From: an uncultured bacterium
GTDB taxonomy: Bacteria; Verrucomicrobiota; Kiritimatiellia; RFP12; UBA3636
Length of the DNA stretch: 43,740 nucleotides
Direction of reading: 5' to 3'
Assembly (NCBI GenBank): GCA_902793555.1
Contig: CADBEF010000027.1
Coordinates: 1-43,740, forward strand
The position numbers were made by a program, and so were the translations under genes. The stretch's first letter is position 1. Each line of letters opens with the position of its first letter. Shown one piece after another: positions 1-7,750 of the stretch. Below the pieces are notes generated by a model. It made no database searches. It had not been told where the DNA came from and saw nothing but the letters and a program-made list of their open reading frames with translations.

Positions 1-1085
1 GGCGTCGACGAGCTTCTGCCGGTCGGTCTCCTTGCCGAAGAGGCGCGGGGAGAGGCGGCGGAAGAGCCCGACGAGCTCGCGGGTGAAGTCCATCTGCGCG
101 AGGAGGGCCTGCAGGCCGGCCTCGCCGACGAAGGCGCCGATGCCGGGCGCGGTGACGAACGCCTGCTCGGTGAAGTCGAGGACGCGGCCCGTCATCTGCT
201 CGCCGGTGAGGCGGCACGCCTCGCCGAACTGCTGCTGCATCCGCGCGCCGAGCTTGTCGAGGTCGCCGAGGACGGTCTGGAGGACGTCGACGCACTGCAG
301 GTCGAGGAGGATCTGGCGCAGCTGCACGGGATCCATCGAGGGGTTCGAGGCGGAGAGGTCGGCGCCGCAGCCGGCGAGCAGGAACGAAATCGCGCCCTTG
401 AGCCCCTCCGGGCCGCGCGCGGCGAGAAGCGAGCGGAAGCAGTCCTGGGGCTTGGTGAAGCCGAGGACCTCGGAGCGGTAGAGGTCGCGCAGGCCCTGCA
501 TCTCCTCGGGCGTCCCCGCGCGGGCGTTCACCTCCTGCGCGAGGTTGAGGCCGGCCTTGACGTCGGCGCCCTTCTCGGCCATCAGTTGCGCGCGCGCGTC
601 CTTTACCAACTGCGCTAGGTCTCCTTCGGACTCGCCGAGCATCTGCTCCAGCAGGTCCAGCATCGCGAACTGGTGCGTGGCGTCGGTCGAGGCGCGGCCG
701 AGCTGGCGCAGGAGATCGTCGGCGGACATCGGCTGGCCGCCGGCGCGGGCGAGGCGGGCCTGGCGCAGGATGCCGTCGAGCTGGTCGCGGCCGGGCATGT
801 CCGGCAGGACCTTGCTCCAGGCCTCGATCGCGCGGAGGAACGACGAGCGGGGGCCCTGCGCCTCGCCGAGCTTGCGGTCGGCGAGCTTCTTGAGGGACTT
901 CTCCTCGAACTGCGCGGTGAGCTCCTCCATCGAGTCCATGAGCTCGGCCGTCGGGTCGGCCTCGACCTGGAGCGCGACGCCCATCGCGCGTGCGCGGCGC
1001 GGTCGAGCGCCTCGTTCTGGCGCGCGGCGACGTCGTACTGCGTCGAAATCGCGTGGCGCAGGAGCTGGGCGGCGTCCATCGGCAT
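1..1085 (-). CDS. sctW: T3SS gatekeeper SctW (YopN/MxiC/HrpJ family), C-terminus cut by window edge, apparent frameshift
   Basis: The main frame, readable from an ATG at 984 down to base 1, gives at least 328 residues of helical protein (MGVALQVEADPTAELMDS..., ending ...FGKETDRQKLVDA). It resembles the HrpJ/YopN gatekeepers that sit at the cytoplasmic face of the T3SS and order secretion of translocators before effectors. A stretch that looks like its natural N-terminus (MPMDAAQLLRHAISTQYDV..., start at 1085) lies in a different frame. The two join near 985-995 (...DRAAHAR / MGVALQ...), where one extra base would restore a single frame. The upstream start overlaps the preceding gene's stop as TGATG, so translational coupling is likely. 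Either a 1-nt assembly error or a real frameshift would explain this. The family call rests on sequence character and on the neighbouring secretin and chaperone genes. Confidence 0.72.
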
Positions 1086-1708
1086 CAGAACACCGCCCTT
1101 CTCGGGGCCGCCTTGCGAAGCGGCCGGGGTTCGGAGCCCTCGATCCAGACGATCGCCGGGCCGTGGAAGTGGAGCAGCAGGTCGCGCGGGCCGCGCGGCA
1201 GCAGGACGTCGAGGAGCCGCAGCCGCGGGCAGAAGCCCGTGGGGCGCGGGCCGGTCCACGCGACGGCGGCGTCCGGCCGCACGCCGAGCGACTCGCCGTC
1301 GGCGAGCGCGACGCGGGCCGTGCGCGAGCGGGTCGCCATCACGACCCACTCCGACGAAAACTCGGTGACGCGGACGGAGCGCGAGAAGGAGAGGGGGACG
1401 AGCTTGACGAACCGGGCGCCGGAGCGCGCGGCGGCGGGGGCCGCGAGGACCTTGTCGGACACCGCGGAGACGGGCGCGCCGCAGTCGATGCGGGTGAGGA
1501 AGGGGCGGTCCGACGCCGCGCAGTGCGCGGAGCCGGACTCGGCGATTTCGCAGAGCGAAAGCGCCGCGCGGTCGGGGCAGACGAACCCCTTGAGCGAACG
1601 GCTCTTCAGCGTGCCGCGGACGGCGGCGGGCTGCGCGCGGCCGAACAGCCACGCGCCCGCGCCGACGACGGCGAATCCGCCGGAGAGCTCGACTACCACG
1701 GGAGGCAT
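1085..1708 (-). CDS. AIM24-like (DUF124) protein inside the T3SS operon
   Basis: A 207-residue protein starting MPPVVVELSGGFAVV. Its start overlaps the end of the secretin gene by 16 nt and its TGA overlaps the next start. The pattern resembles AIM24-family beta-sandwich proteins: a central block with ALADGESLGVRPDAAVAWTG, then RDLLLHFHGPAIVWIEGS, as in the family's usual closing strands. No signal peptide or membrane helix is evident. AIM24 proteins have no settled bacterial function, and one embedded between a secretin and a gatekeeper gene is unusual. The overlaps on both sides suggest production in stoichiometry with the secretion apparatus. An alternative is an unrelated T3SS accessory protein with a similar beta-rich pattern. 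Confidence 0.55.
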   Translation of the reverse strand: MPPVVVELSGGFAVVGAGAWLFGRAQPAAVRGTLKSRSLKGFVCPDRAALSLCEIAESGSAHCAASDRPFLTRIDCGAPVSAVSDKVLAAPAAARSGARFVKLVPLSFSRSVRVTEFSSEWVVMATRSRTARVALADGESLGVRPDAAVAWTGPRPTGFCPRLRLLDVLLPRGPRDLLLHFHGPAIVWIEGSEPRPLRKAAPRRAVF

Positions 1709-4431
1709 CCTCCCCGGCCTTCGGCCGCGCGGAGTTCCGCCTCGCGCTCCTTGCGGAGGCGGGCGCGTTCCTCGCGGGCGCGTTCGAGTTCGCGGCGGCG
1801 CTGCTTCAGGCGCTCGTCGAGGACGTCCTCGCGCCGTTCGCGGCGCTCCTGGCGGTCCATGTCGCGCAGTTCGCGGACTTCGTCGAGGTCCTTGGCGTCG
1901 TCCTGCAGTTCTTCCGCCACCGAGATGTCGCGCAGGCGCATGGCCTGGATGCGGGCGAGGTCTTCGGCGTCGGCGTCGACGACGTGCGGCGAAATGAGGA
2001 AGAGGCGCTGGACGGTTTCGGTCTTGGACGAATGGCCGCCGAAGAGCCAGCCGACCAGCGGCAGGTCGCGCAGCAGCGGGATGCCCCAGCCGGCCGATTC
2101 CTCGATGTCGCGCAGGTAGCCCGCCAGGACGATCGTGTCGTCCTCGTAGACCGAGGTCTGCGTGTCGAGCGAGGAGGAACGCGACATCGGCATCGAGTCC
2201 ACGGAAACGCTCTCGAAGCCGCCGTCCTGGAGCGACAGCGTGAGCCAGATGCGGCCGGGCGCCTCGTCGGAGCCGGGCCGCATGATGCGGGGCTTGATCT
2301 GCAGCGTGGTGCCGGCGGAGACTTCGGCGAGTTCCGCCACCTCGGCGCCGACGACGCGGGCGTGGTAGGTCTGCCGGTCGGAGAGCTCGGCCGCGAGGTT
2401 GTTCACGGTGAGCAGCGTCGTGCGCGAGATGCTGCGCGCCTTGCCCTTGTCGCGCAGCGCGGTGAGCGAAGCGGAGACGGTCGCGCGGTTGCCGAGGTAG
2501 GTGAGGGCGCCGGCGAGGCCGCGGCCCGAAACGCTTTCCGAGTCGAAGAGGTTGCCGGCGTTCATGCCGGCGCCGCCGGAGTAGCGGTCCTTCGTGCCGG
2601 TTCCGGCGATCGAGAGCTGCCAGTCGAGAGCGTCCTTGCGGGAGAGTTCGACGACGGTGACTTCGATCTCGACGAGCTTCTGCGGGACGTCGAGCTCCTT
2701 GATGAGGCGCTCGTAGAGGGGCATGCGCGGCGCGACGTCCGTGACGATCACCGCGTTGAGGCGGTTTTCGGCCGTGATGAGCGGCTGGAACGCGGTCGGG
2801 GCGTTCGTGGAGCCCTCCTCGCGCGCGCCCGGCGCGGCGAGCTTGCCGACGATCTGCTGGAGCATCGAGGCGACGCCCTTGATCGAGCCGCTCGACTCGG
2901 GCGAGCCGGCGTTGAACGAGACGTCGTCCGCCCAGGTGTTCTGCAGCGGGAAGATGCGCGTCTCGATCTCGGTGAACGTGCGGCGTTCGCGCAGGACGTC
3001 CGCCTTCTGGATCATCTCGGCGACGAGCATGACGTAGCGCGGCGGGCCGGAGACCATGATCAGCTCGTCCCGCGAGGCGGTCTTGAGCGGGAAGCGCGGG
3101 TCCTCGACGCCGAGCTCGGCGAGCATCGCGCGCACTTCGCCGGCCTTCATGTAGCGCAGGTCCAGCAGGATCGTCTGCATCTCGCTGGCGGCGTAGATCC
3201 AGAGCGTCGCGCCGTCCCAGTACCAGGCGAGGTTGTGCAGCGAGGCGAGGCGGTCGAGGAACTCGCCGCACGGGACCTCGACGAACTCGCCCGAGAGCGC
3301 GCCGCCCACGGCGGGCGAGAGAATGGTCGAGATGCCCTGCGCGACGCCGAAGGTTTCCAGCACCTGCCGCAGGTCCATCGCCCGGGCGACGAGGGAGTAG
3401 GTCTCGGTCCTCCAGGGAATCGCCGGCGCCGCCGGCGGCTCCGCCGTCGGGGCGGCGGATTCGGTGCCGTCTTCGGCGGATTCGGTGCCGTCTTCGGCGG
3501 CGTCCGGCGCCGGTCCGGCCGGCGTTGCGAAGGTTTCGGGCGCGTCGGAAGCGTCGGCCGGGTCGGCGGGGAAAACGGCGTCCGCGGGTTCGCCGTTGCC
3601 GCCCTCGTCTTCGTCCTCGGCCGATTCGCCGTCGTCCTCCTCCTCGTCTTCGTCCCCTTCGAACGCGTCTTCTTCTTCGTCCTCTTCGAACACTTCTTCG
3701 TCGTCGGCCTCGGCCGCGGGCGCCTCGGGTTCCGCGTGCGCGGCTGCCGCGGCGGCCAGGCGCGCGGGTCCCGGGGCGACGGGAGCGGCGGGTTGCGCCG
3801 CCGCGTTTCCGAGGGCGGCGGCTTCCTGGGCCATCGCCCGGTCGAAGGCTTCGGCGACGGCGTCCGGATCGTACCGGGGGCCCGCAAAGGCGAGGCTGGC
3901 GGAAACGGCGAACGTCGCGGCCGGTTCGAGGAGGCTCGGGAAGAGCATGTCTTCCAGCGTCGTGCGCCGCCGGAACCCGCGGCCCTTCCGGACGGGCCCG
4001 GCGGGATCGGCCGCGGCGTAGGAAGCCGGGGCGGCGACGGGAGGAACCCAGTCCGCGGGGTTGCCGGCGAGAACGGGCGCTTCGATCGCGGGGGGAACCA
4101 CGGACGGAACCCAATCGGCGGGATTGCCGGCGAAAACGTGCGCGGCGGCCGCCACGTGCGCGGCGGCGCGGCGGCGCCCCCGCGCGTGCGAAGAAACGCC
4201 GCCGGCGGAGGGCGTGAGCGGGAGCAGGCCGCAGAATTCGTCCGCGCGGGACGTGAGAGGGACGAGGCCGGCGAACTCGGGGCCCGCGACGTAGACCGGC
4301 GCGGAGAACCGGCCCGCGGACGCGGACGGTCCCGGCGCGGCGCAGCCGAACAGGGCGAAGAGCAGGGCGAGGTCGAGCGCCAGCAAGGGGAGGCGGCGTG
4401 CCTGTTTCATGGACGGGGGGGATTGTGACAT
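1693..4431 (-). CDS. sctC: T3SS outer-membrane secretin SctC, with long acidic N-terminal insert
   Basis: A 912-residue secretin that would form the outer-membrane ring of the injectisome. The N-terminus is a signal peptide with a possible lipobox (LLFALFGC). Residues about 40-300 are low-complexity: internal repeats (AGNPADWVP twice, EF-GL-PLT twice, EDGTESA twice) and an Asp/Glu-rich block. N0/N1-like domains follow (AMDLRQVLETFGVAQGIS..., TILLDLRYMKAGEVRAML). A segment typical of SctC rather than type II secretins comes next (NTWADDVSFNAG...GVASMLQQIVG). The secretin core includes KLVEIEVTVVELSRKDALDW and GIPLLRDLPLVGWLFGG. The last 60 residues are highly charged (REL/RRE-rich), a possible coiled coil. 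The start may instead be the ATG at 4410 (MKQARR), which places the signal peptide at the very N-terminus. Neither start has a clear Shine-Dalgarno site. Confidence 0.88.
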   Translation of the reverse strand: MSQSPPSMKQARRLPLLALDLALLFALFGCAAPGPSASAGRFSAPVYVAGPEFAGLVPLTSRADEFCGLLPLTPSAGGVSSHARGRRRAAAHVAAAAHVFAGNPADWVPSVVPPAIEAPVLAGNPADWVPPVAAPASYAAADPAGPVRKGRGFRRRTTLEDMLFPSLLEPAATFAVSASLAFAGPRYDPDAVAEAFDRAMAQEAAALGNAAAQPAAPVAPGPARLAAAAAAHAEPEAPAAEADDEEVFEEDEEEDAFEGDEDEEEDDGESAEDEDEGGNGEPADAVFPADPADASDAPETFATPAGPAPDAAEDGTESAEDGTESAAPTAEPPAAPAIPWRTETYSLVARAMDLRQVLETFGVAQGISTILSPAVGGALSGEFVEVPCGEFLDRLASLHNLAWYWDGATLWIYAASEMQTILLDLRYMKAGEVRAMLAELGVEDPRFPLKTASRDELIMVSGPPRYVMLVAEMIQKADVLRERRTFTEIETRIFPLQNTWADDVSFNAGSPESSGSIKGVASMLQQIVGKLAAPGAREEGSTNAPTAFQPLITAENRLNAVIVTDVAPRMPLYERLIKELDVPQKLVEIEVTVVELSRKDALDWQLSIAGTGTKDRYSGGAGMNAGNLFDSESVSGRGLAGALTYLGNRATVSASLTALRDKGKARSISRTTLLTVNNLAAELSDRQTYHARVVGAEVAELAEVSAGTTLQIKPRIMRPGSDEAPGRIWLTLSLQDGGFESVSVDSMPMSRSSSLDTQTSVYEDDTIVLAGYLRDIEESAGWGIPLLRDLPLVGWLFGGHSSKTETVQRLFLISPHVVDADAEDLARIQAMRLRDISVAEELQDDAKDLDEVRELRDMDRQERRERREDVLDERLKQRRRELERAREERARLRKEREAELRAAEGRGGCLPW

Positions 4432-4447
4432 GGCAAAAGCGTTCGGG

Positions 4448-4852
4448 CTACGGGCGGATCATCATCGGCGGGATTTCCGGTTCGGGTTCGGCGAACTCGC
4501 CGACGCGCTCCAGCCACCAGTCGCAGGAGTCGCAGAAGGATTCGAAGGCTCGCTGCATCGCGGCGGCCGAGGCGTCCGCCGGCAGTTCGCGCCACAGGAA
4601 GGCGGCGCCGTCCGGCCCGGGCTCCGCGGCCAGGACCGCCTCTTCGCGCAGCATCCTGCCGGGCGCCAGCGACGCAAGGCGCGGGAGGTCCTCCTCCCCG
4701 CATGCGAGCGCGCGCGAAAAAAGAAGGCGCCCCGGTTCCGCGCGGAGCAGCACCTCGCCGCCGTCCACGAGGATGGAGAACGACGCCGCCCCGTCGGGCG
4801 CCCGTTCCGGGTACCCGATCGCGGAGAGGAAACGGTCGAGGTGCGAGTTCAT
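4448..4852 (-). CDS. CesT-family T3SS chaperone
   Basis: About 134 residues, starting MNSHLDRFLSAIGYPE; a GTG one codon upstream is also possible. Size, acidity and pattern match class I T3SS chaperones: an N-terminal helix, then beta strands (FSILVDGGEVLLRAEPG, LFSRALACG), a central helix and a C-terminal helix (SFCDSCDWWLERVGEF). Such chaperones act as cytoplasmic dimers that bind an unfolded segment of one secreted partner. It lies just downstream of four secreted-substrate-like paralogs and upstream of the secretin, so one or more of the paralogs are its likely clients. The family assignment is by pattern; the partner is inferred from position. Confidence 0.75.
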   Translation of the reverse strand: MNSHLDRFLSAIGYPERAPDGAASFSILVDGGEVLLRAEPGRLLFSRALACGEEDLPRLASLAPGRMLREEAVLAAEPGPDGAAFLWRELPADASAAAMQRAFESFCDSCDWWLERVGEFAEPEPEIPPMMIRP

Positions 4853-4873
4853 CACGGTTCGCGCAAAGGCGCG

Positions 4874-5449
4874 CTAGTAGTTGTTCACGATGCCGACCTG
4901 GACCGTGTTGAGGCTCTTGAGGACGTTGGAGATCATGTCGTAGGCCTGGTCGCGCTTGGAGGTGAGCGACTGCAGCTCGATCATCGTCTTCTGCGAGAAG
5001 CTGTTCATCTCGTCCATCTTCGCCTCGAGGGCCGTGAGGAAGTCGGAGTCGGACGCGGAGACGAAACCCGTCGGGACCGACGCGGCGTCCATGCGCACCA
5101 CATCCACGAGGAAGTCGCGGAAGTTGTAGTTCCTTCCCTCGTAGGTCACGTGGCTCGTGTTGATGTTGTCCATGTTGGCGCCACCGTCGAGGATGTCGGT
5201 CTCGATCTGCGTCATCAGTTCCAGTTGCGCCGAAGTCTGGTTCATCGTCTCCATCAGCTCGATGATGGAGGCCTCGAGCGCCGTGGCGCGCTGCAGGCAG
5301 ATCGCCATCACGAGCTGCCCGATGGAGAGCTCGCGCGGCGTGCCGTCCACGTTGTTCACGCCCTCCACGGTGTAGGCGCGGGCGGTGAGGTATTCCCCGG
5401 TGTCGGGGTTGACCATGGAGAGGTCGAATTCGACGGTTCCGATTGGCAT
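4874..5449 (-). CDS. Putative T3SS secreted protein, tandem paralog A
   Basis: A 191-residue protein (MPIGTVEFDLSMVNPDTGEY...) with two long helical regions: ATALEASIIELMETMNQTSA near residue 55 and MIELQSLTSKRDQAYDMISN near the C-terminus. The C-terminal motif M-x-x-LQ-x-hhh-x-(K/R)RD-x-hh(S/D)-x-x-(S/T)N/R is shared by the next three genes upstream. No signal peptide or transmembrane helix is seen, as expected for type III substrates. The helical-hairpin design with a C-terminal oligomerisation helix recalls EspA/SseB filament or needle-tip proteins, but that is analogy. It is the last of the four before the CesT-like chaperone gene. Confidence 0.6.
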   Translation of the reverse strand: MPIGTVEFDLSMVNPDTGEYLTARAYTVEGVNNVDGTPRELSIGQLVMAICLQRATALEASIIELMETMNQTSAQLELMTQIETDILDGGANMDNINTSHVTYEGRNYNFRDFLVDVVRMDAASVPTGFVSASDSDFLTALEAKMDEMNSFSQKTMIELQSLTSKRDQAYDMISNVLKSLNTVQVGIVNNY

Positions 5450-5470
5450 GGCTGTTCTTCGAGTTTAAAG

Positions 5471-5555
5471 TGACGAGTGACGAGTGACGAGTGACGAGTG
5501 ACGAGTGACGAGTGAGTGAAGAGTGAAGAACGACGAGTGAAGAGTGACGAGTGGG
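5471..5555. repeat. 7-bp tandem repeat (TGACGAG)n between two paralogs
   Basis: Six perfect head-to-tail copies of TGACGAG (5471-5512) are followed by about six degenerate copies (TGAAGAG, CGACGAG, TGGGGAG) up to the stop region of the next paralog. The tract fills the intergenic space between paralogs A and B. It has no protein-coding role in the operon's direction. Its length could vary by slippage and change spacing or RNA structure between the two genes. Confidence 0.9.
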
Positions 5556-5565
5556 GAGAGGAGGG

Positions 5566-6072
5566 CTAGAAGTTCTGCGCGTTGTCCATCGTGGAGGTGC
5601 CGAGGGCGCGGACGACGTTGGACGAGGTGGAGAAGGCGACGTCGCGGCGGTTGACAATCGTCTGCAGGTCGATCATCTCCTCCTGCTGCGACTGCGTGAG
5701 CTGGTCCATTCTGGACTTCAGCGCGTTCGAGGCCTGCATCCGGCGGTCGTAGGAGGAGAGGTCGGGCGGGAGCTCGCTCTCGGCGATCCCCATCGTGCCG
5801 GTGAGGAAGGCCTTCGCGGCGGGCCAGTCCGCCGTCCCCTGCGCAATCTTCGTGAGCCAGCCGGCGGCGTCGTCCAGTTTGACGGAGCCGGCGGTCATCG
5901 TATTCATCTTGTTGACGCTCTGCGCCTCGAGGGATGCGGCGGTGCGGATGCACACGGCCTGGACGAGCTGCCCGAGCGTGAGCGGGCCGCTCGCGCCGGT
6001 GTCGTACATCAGGACCTGTTCGCTTCCGGCGGGTGCATAGCGGTTCGTCGCGATCTGGATGGATTCGATCAT
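5566..6072 (-). CDS. Putative T3SS secreted protein, tandem paralog B
   Basis: A 168-residue protein (MIESIQIATNRYAPAGSEQV...). It shares with its neighbours a short beta-rich N-terminus, a conserved LTLGQLVQAVCIRTAASLEA segment (compare LSIGQLVMAICLQRATALEA in paralog A) and a C-terminal helix MIDLQTIVNRRDVAFSTSSN. There is no signal peptide. A GGAAAGG Shine-Dalgarno lies about 8 nt upstream of the ATG. Of the four, A and B are the closest pair in their first halves. The role is inferred from T3SS context: an extracellular needle-tip, filament or translocator component. Confidence 0.6.
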   Translation of the reverse strand: MIESIQIATNRYAPAGSEQVLMYDTGASGPLTLGQLVQAVCIRTAASLEAQSVNKMNTMTAGSVKLDDAAGWLTKIAQGTADWPAAKAFLTGTMGIAESELPPDLSSYDRRMQASNALKSRMDQLTQSQQEEMIDLQTIVNRRDVAFSTSSNVVRALGTSTMDNAQNF

Positions 6073-6246
6073 GCGTGGCCTTTCCGCGCCGGGACCGGCG
6101 CGGAAGGCCGCGCGGATTCGGGCGCATTGGAGAAATTCGGAATGGATTCGAACGGGTTCATCTGGAGCGAAGCTGAATCGGAACGGGGGACGAATGGCGT
6201 CGGAATGTCTTCATCCCTATCCGCAGCCTGTGGCCGCGGACGCGGC

Positions 6247-6819
6247 CTACAGGTTGCGGATGAGATTCGATCGGGTGTCGCTGACCGCGGTCATCAGGTT
6301 GGTGGCGGTGGAGTAGGACTCGTCGCGGCGGTCGACGAGCGACTGCAGGCGGCTCATGTCCGTCTGGGACTCGTTGTTGCGCGAGTCGATCATGGTCTTG
6401 AGCATCGAGATCATGCCCTCGACGGAGGCCTTCGACCAGTCGCTGTTCCACCAGCCCAGGGTGGAGCCGGGCGTTCCGCCCTTCTTGCGGTAGGCTTCGC
6501 TGCCGAGGGGGATCTCCTCCTCCGTGATGCCTTGCACGGGCTTCATCGTGCTGCCGGTGGCGTTGCTGTCGTAGCTCGACTGCGTCTGCGTGAACTTCGC
6601 GAGGAGGGAGCCGAGGATCTCCAGCTCCTTGTTGCGGGTGCGGACGCGCGTCGTGAGCGGTTGCACCTCGCCCTCGACCGAGACGGCGCGCTTTTCGCTC
6701 ACGGCGACCATCAGGTCCTGGAAGTCGACCTGTTTTCCGGAAATGCTGTATTCGTAGGCGTTGATGCCCCACAGCGCGGTGAGGTTCTGGGCGACATTGA
6801 CTTCGGTGATGGTGGCCAT
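6247..6819 (-). CDS. Putative T3SS secreted protein, tandem paralog C
   Basis: A 190-residue protein (MATITEVNVAQNLTALWGIN...) with a strong AGAAAGGAGC ribosome-binding site 8-10 nt before the ATG, the best in this operon. Helical segments include VRTRNKELEILGSLLAKFTQ and the shared C-terminal helix MSRLQSLVDRRDESYSTATN, ending ...SNLIRNL. The N-terminal segment ISGKQVDFQDLMVAVSEKRA corresponds to the GQLV-x-A-x segment of A and B. No export signal is seen. Strong translation of one member suggests a high-copy structural subunit, such as a filament or needle protein; this is inference. Confidence 0.6.
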   Translation of the reverse strand: MATITEVNVAQNLTALWGINAYEYSISGKQVDFQDLMVAVSEKRAVSVEGEVQPLTTRVRTRNKELEILGSLLAKFTQTQSSYDSNATGSTMKPVQGITEEEIPLGSEAYRKKGGTPGSTLGWWNSDWSKASVEGMISMLKTMIDSRNNESQTDMSRLQSLVDRRDESYSTATNLMTAVSDTRSNLIRNL

Positions 6820-6858
6820 GGCGATGCTCCTTTCTGTTTGTGAGCGTGAGCGAAGCGG

Positions 6859-7413
6859 CTAGACGATGTTGTGGATGACGGAGGAGGCCGCGTCGTCGGC
6901 CTTCCTGACGATGCGGGAGGCGGAGGAGAAGGCGTTGTCGCGCTTGGAGAGGAGCCCTTGAAGGGCGACCATGTCCTGCTGCAGGTTGTTGTCCTCCGTG
7001 TCGATGGCGTACTGGATTTCGTTCTGGCCCTTCATGATGTTCGCGCGGGTCATGATCGCCGTGTTCGGCATGAAGACGAGCGTGATGCCGTATTTCAAGG
7101 CCGTCCCGTTGACCCAGGCCCCGTTGTTCACGGTTGCCGTGTCGTTGGACGTGGTGTCCTTGACCTTGAGATTCGCGAAGGCCTCGGCGAGATAGGCCAT
7201 CACCTGGCCGAGCTCGTCGACCTTGCGGGCGCGCTCCTTGACGACGGCGGAGTAGGAGGCCGCCGACGCCTCGATGGCGGCTGACTCCCGGAGGGTTGCG
7301 GCGGTGAGCGCGGCGGAGTAGTCCTTGCCCGCGGCGCCGGCCACGGTGTAGGACATCTGCGGAACGCCGTAGACGGAGGCGCCGGGGATGACGTTGGTTT
7401 CGATCAGGGGCAT
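6859..7413 (-). CDS. Putative T3SS secreted protein, tandem paralog D (first gene of operon)
   Basis: A 184-residue protein; the start chosen is MPLIETNVIPGASVYGVPQM at 7413, because an earlier in-frame ATG lies upstream of the predicted transcription start. The Ala-rich N-terminal helix (AALTAATLRESAAIEASAAS) and the C-terminal helix MVALQGLLSKRDNAFSSASR align with the other three paralogs. No signal peptide is seen. The gene lies directly behind the predicted T3SS operon promoter, with about 75 nt of leader. Its function in the secretion system is not known. Confidence 0.6.
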   Translation of the reverse strand: MPLIETNVIPGASVYGVPQMSYTVAGAAGKDYSAALTAATLRESAAIEASAASYSAVVKERARKVDELGQVMAYLAEAFANLKVKDTTSNDTATVNNGAWVNGTALKYGITLVFMPNTAIMTRANIMKGQNEIQYAIDTEDNNLQQDMVALQGLLSKRDNAFSSASRIVRKADDAASSVIHNIV

Positions 7414-7470
7414 CGGGATGGATCGGGAATCGGGAGATTGGAAGCAGGGGCGGGGAGGGGAGGACGAGAA

Positions 7471-7486
7471 TCCGACGCATGTCGGA
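7471..7486. promoter_or_regulatory. Inverted repeat just downstream of the T3SS promoter
   Basis: TCCGAC-GCAT-GTCGGA has perfect 6-bp arms. It is centred about 10 nt downstream of the predicted start of the T3SS transcript, which makes it a candidate operator or a small 5' hairpin. No regulator gene adjoins it. Confidence 0.45.
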
Positions 7487-7495
7487 AACGGGGGC

Positions 7496-7524
7496 ATTCT
7501 ACACCTTGCGGGCGCGCGGTGCAA
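7496..7524 (-). promoter_or_regulatory. Predicted promoter of the T3SS operon
   Basis: On the minus strand TTGCAC (7524-7519), a 17-bp spacer and TAGAAT (7501-7496) form a sigma70-type promoter reading into the four-paralog/secretin operon. It is divergent from the trp promoter about 165 bp away. Confidence 0.6.
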
Positions 7525-7686
7525 GAACTTTTCGCGCGCCGCGTCGCACTCGCGCTTCGCGCGCGCGAGAGAGCGGCGGATTCCGGTCCCGAGACTTCGC
7601 GATGGCGCGGGCCGTTCCGGCCCCGTTCGCGAACCGTCCCCGGCGGCCCTGCCGCGGACGCCGGAATGCGGACGAAAAAATAGCGC

Positions 7687-7715
7687 TTGACTCTATTGAT
7701 AGAAACACCTAGAAT
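7687..7715 (+). promoter_or_regulatory. trpE promoter with palindromic operator in the spacer
   Basis: TTGACT (7687-7692), a 17-bp spacer and TAGAAT (7710-7715). The spacer side of the -35 carries the dyad TCTAT-TG-ATAGA (7692-7703). The same arrangement, with the centre reading CA, occurs before trpB at 16252-16280. A repressor bound here would block polymerase. The predicted leader is only about 30 nt, too short for a leader-peptide attenuator. Confidence 0.75.
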
Positions 7716-7750
7716 GCCGCCCCGTTCCCGCGACACACGGGAAAACAGCA

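Noticed and set aside
1984-4428. 814-codon plus-strand open frame opposite the secretin
   Set aside because: Arg/Gly/Val-rich composition, no recognisable motif, and fully antisense to sctC; long shadow frames are expected at this GC content.
7716-7750. Leader-peptide attenuator or T-box before trpE
   Set aside because: Only about 30 nt lie between the predicted transcription start and the trpE ATG, with no Trp codons or antiterminator structure.
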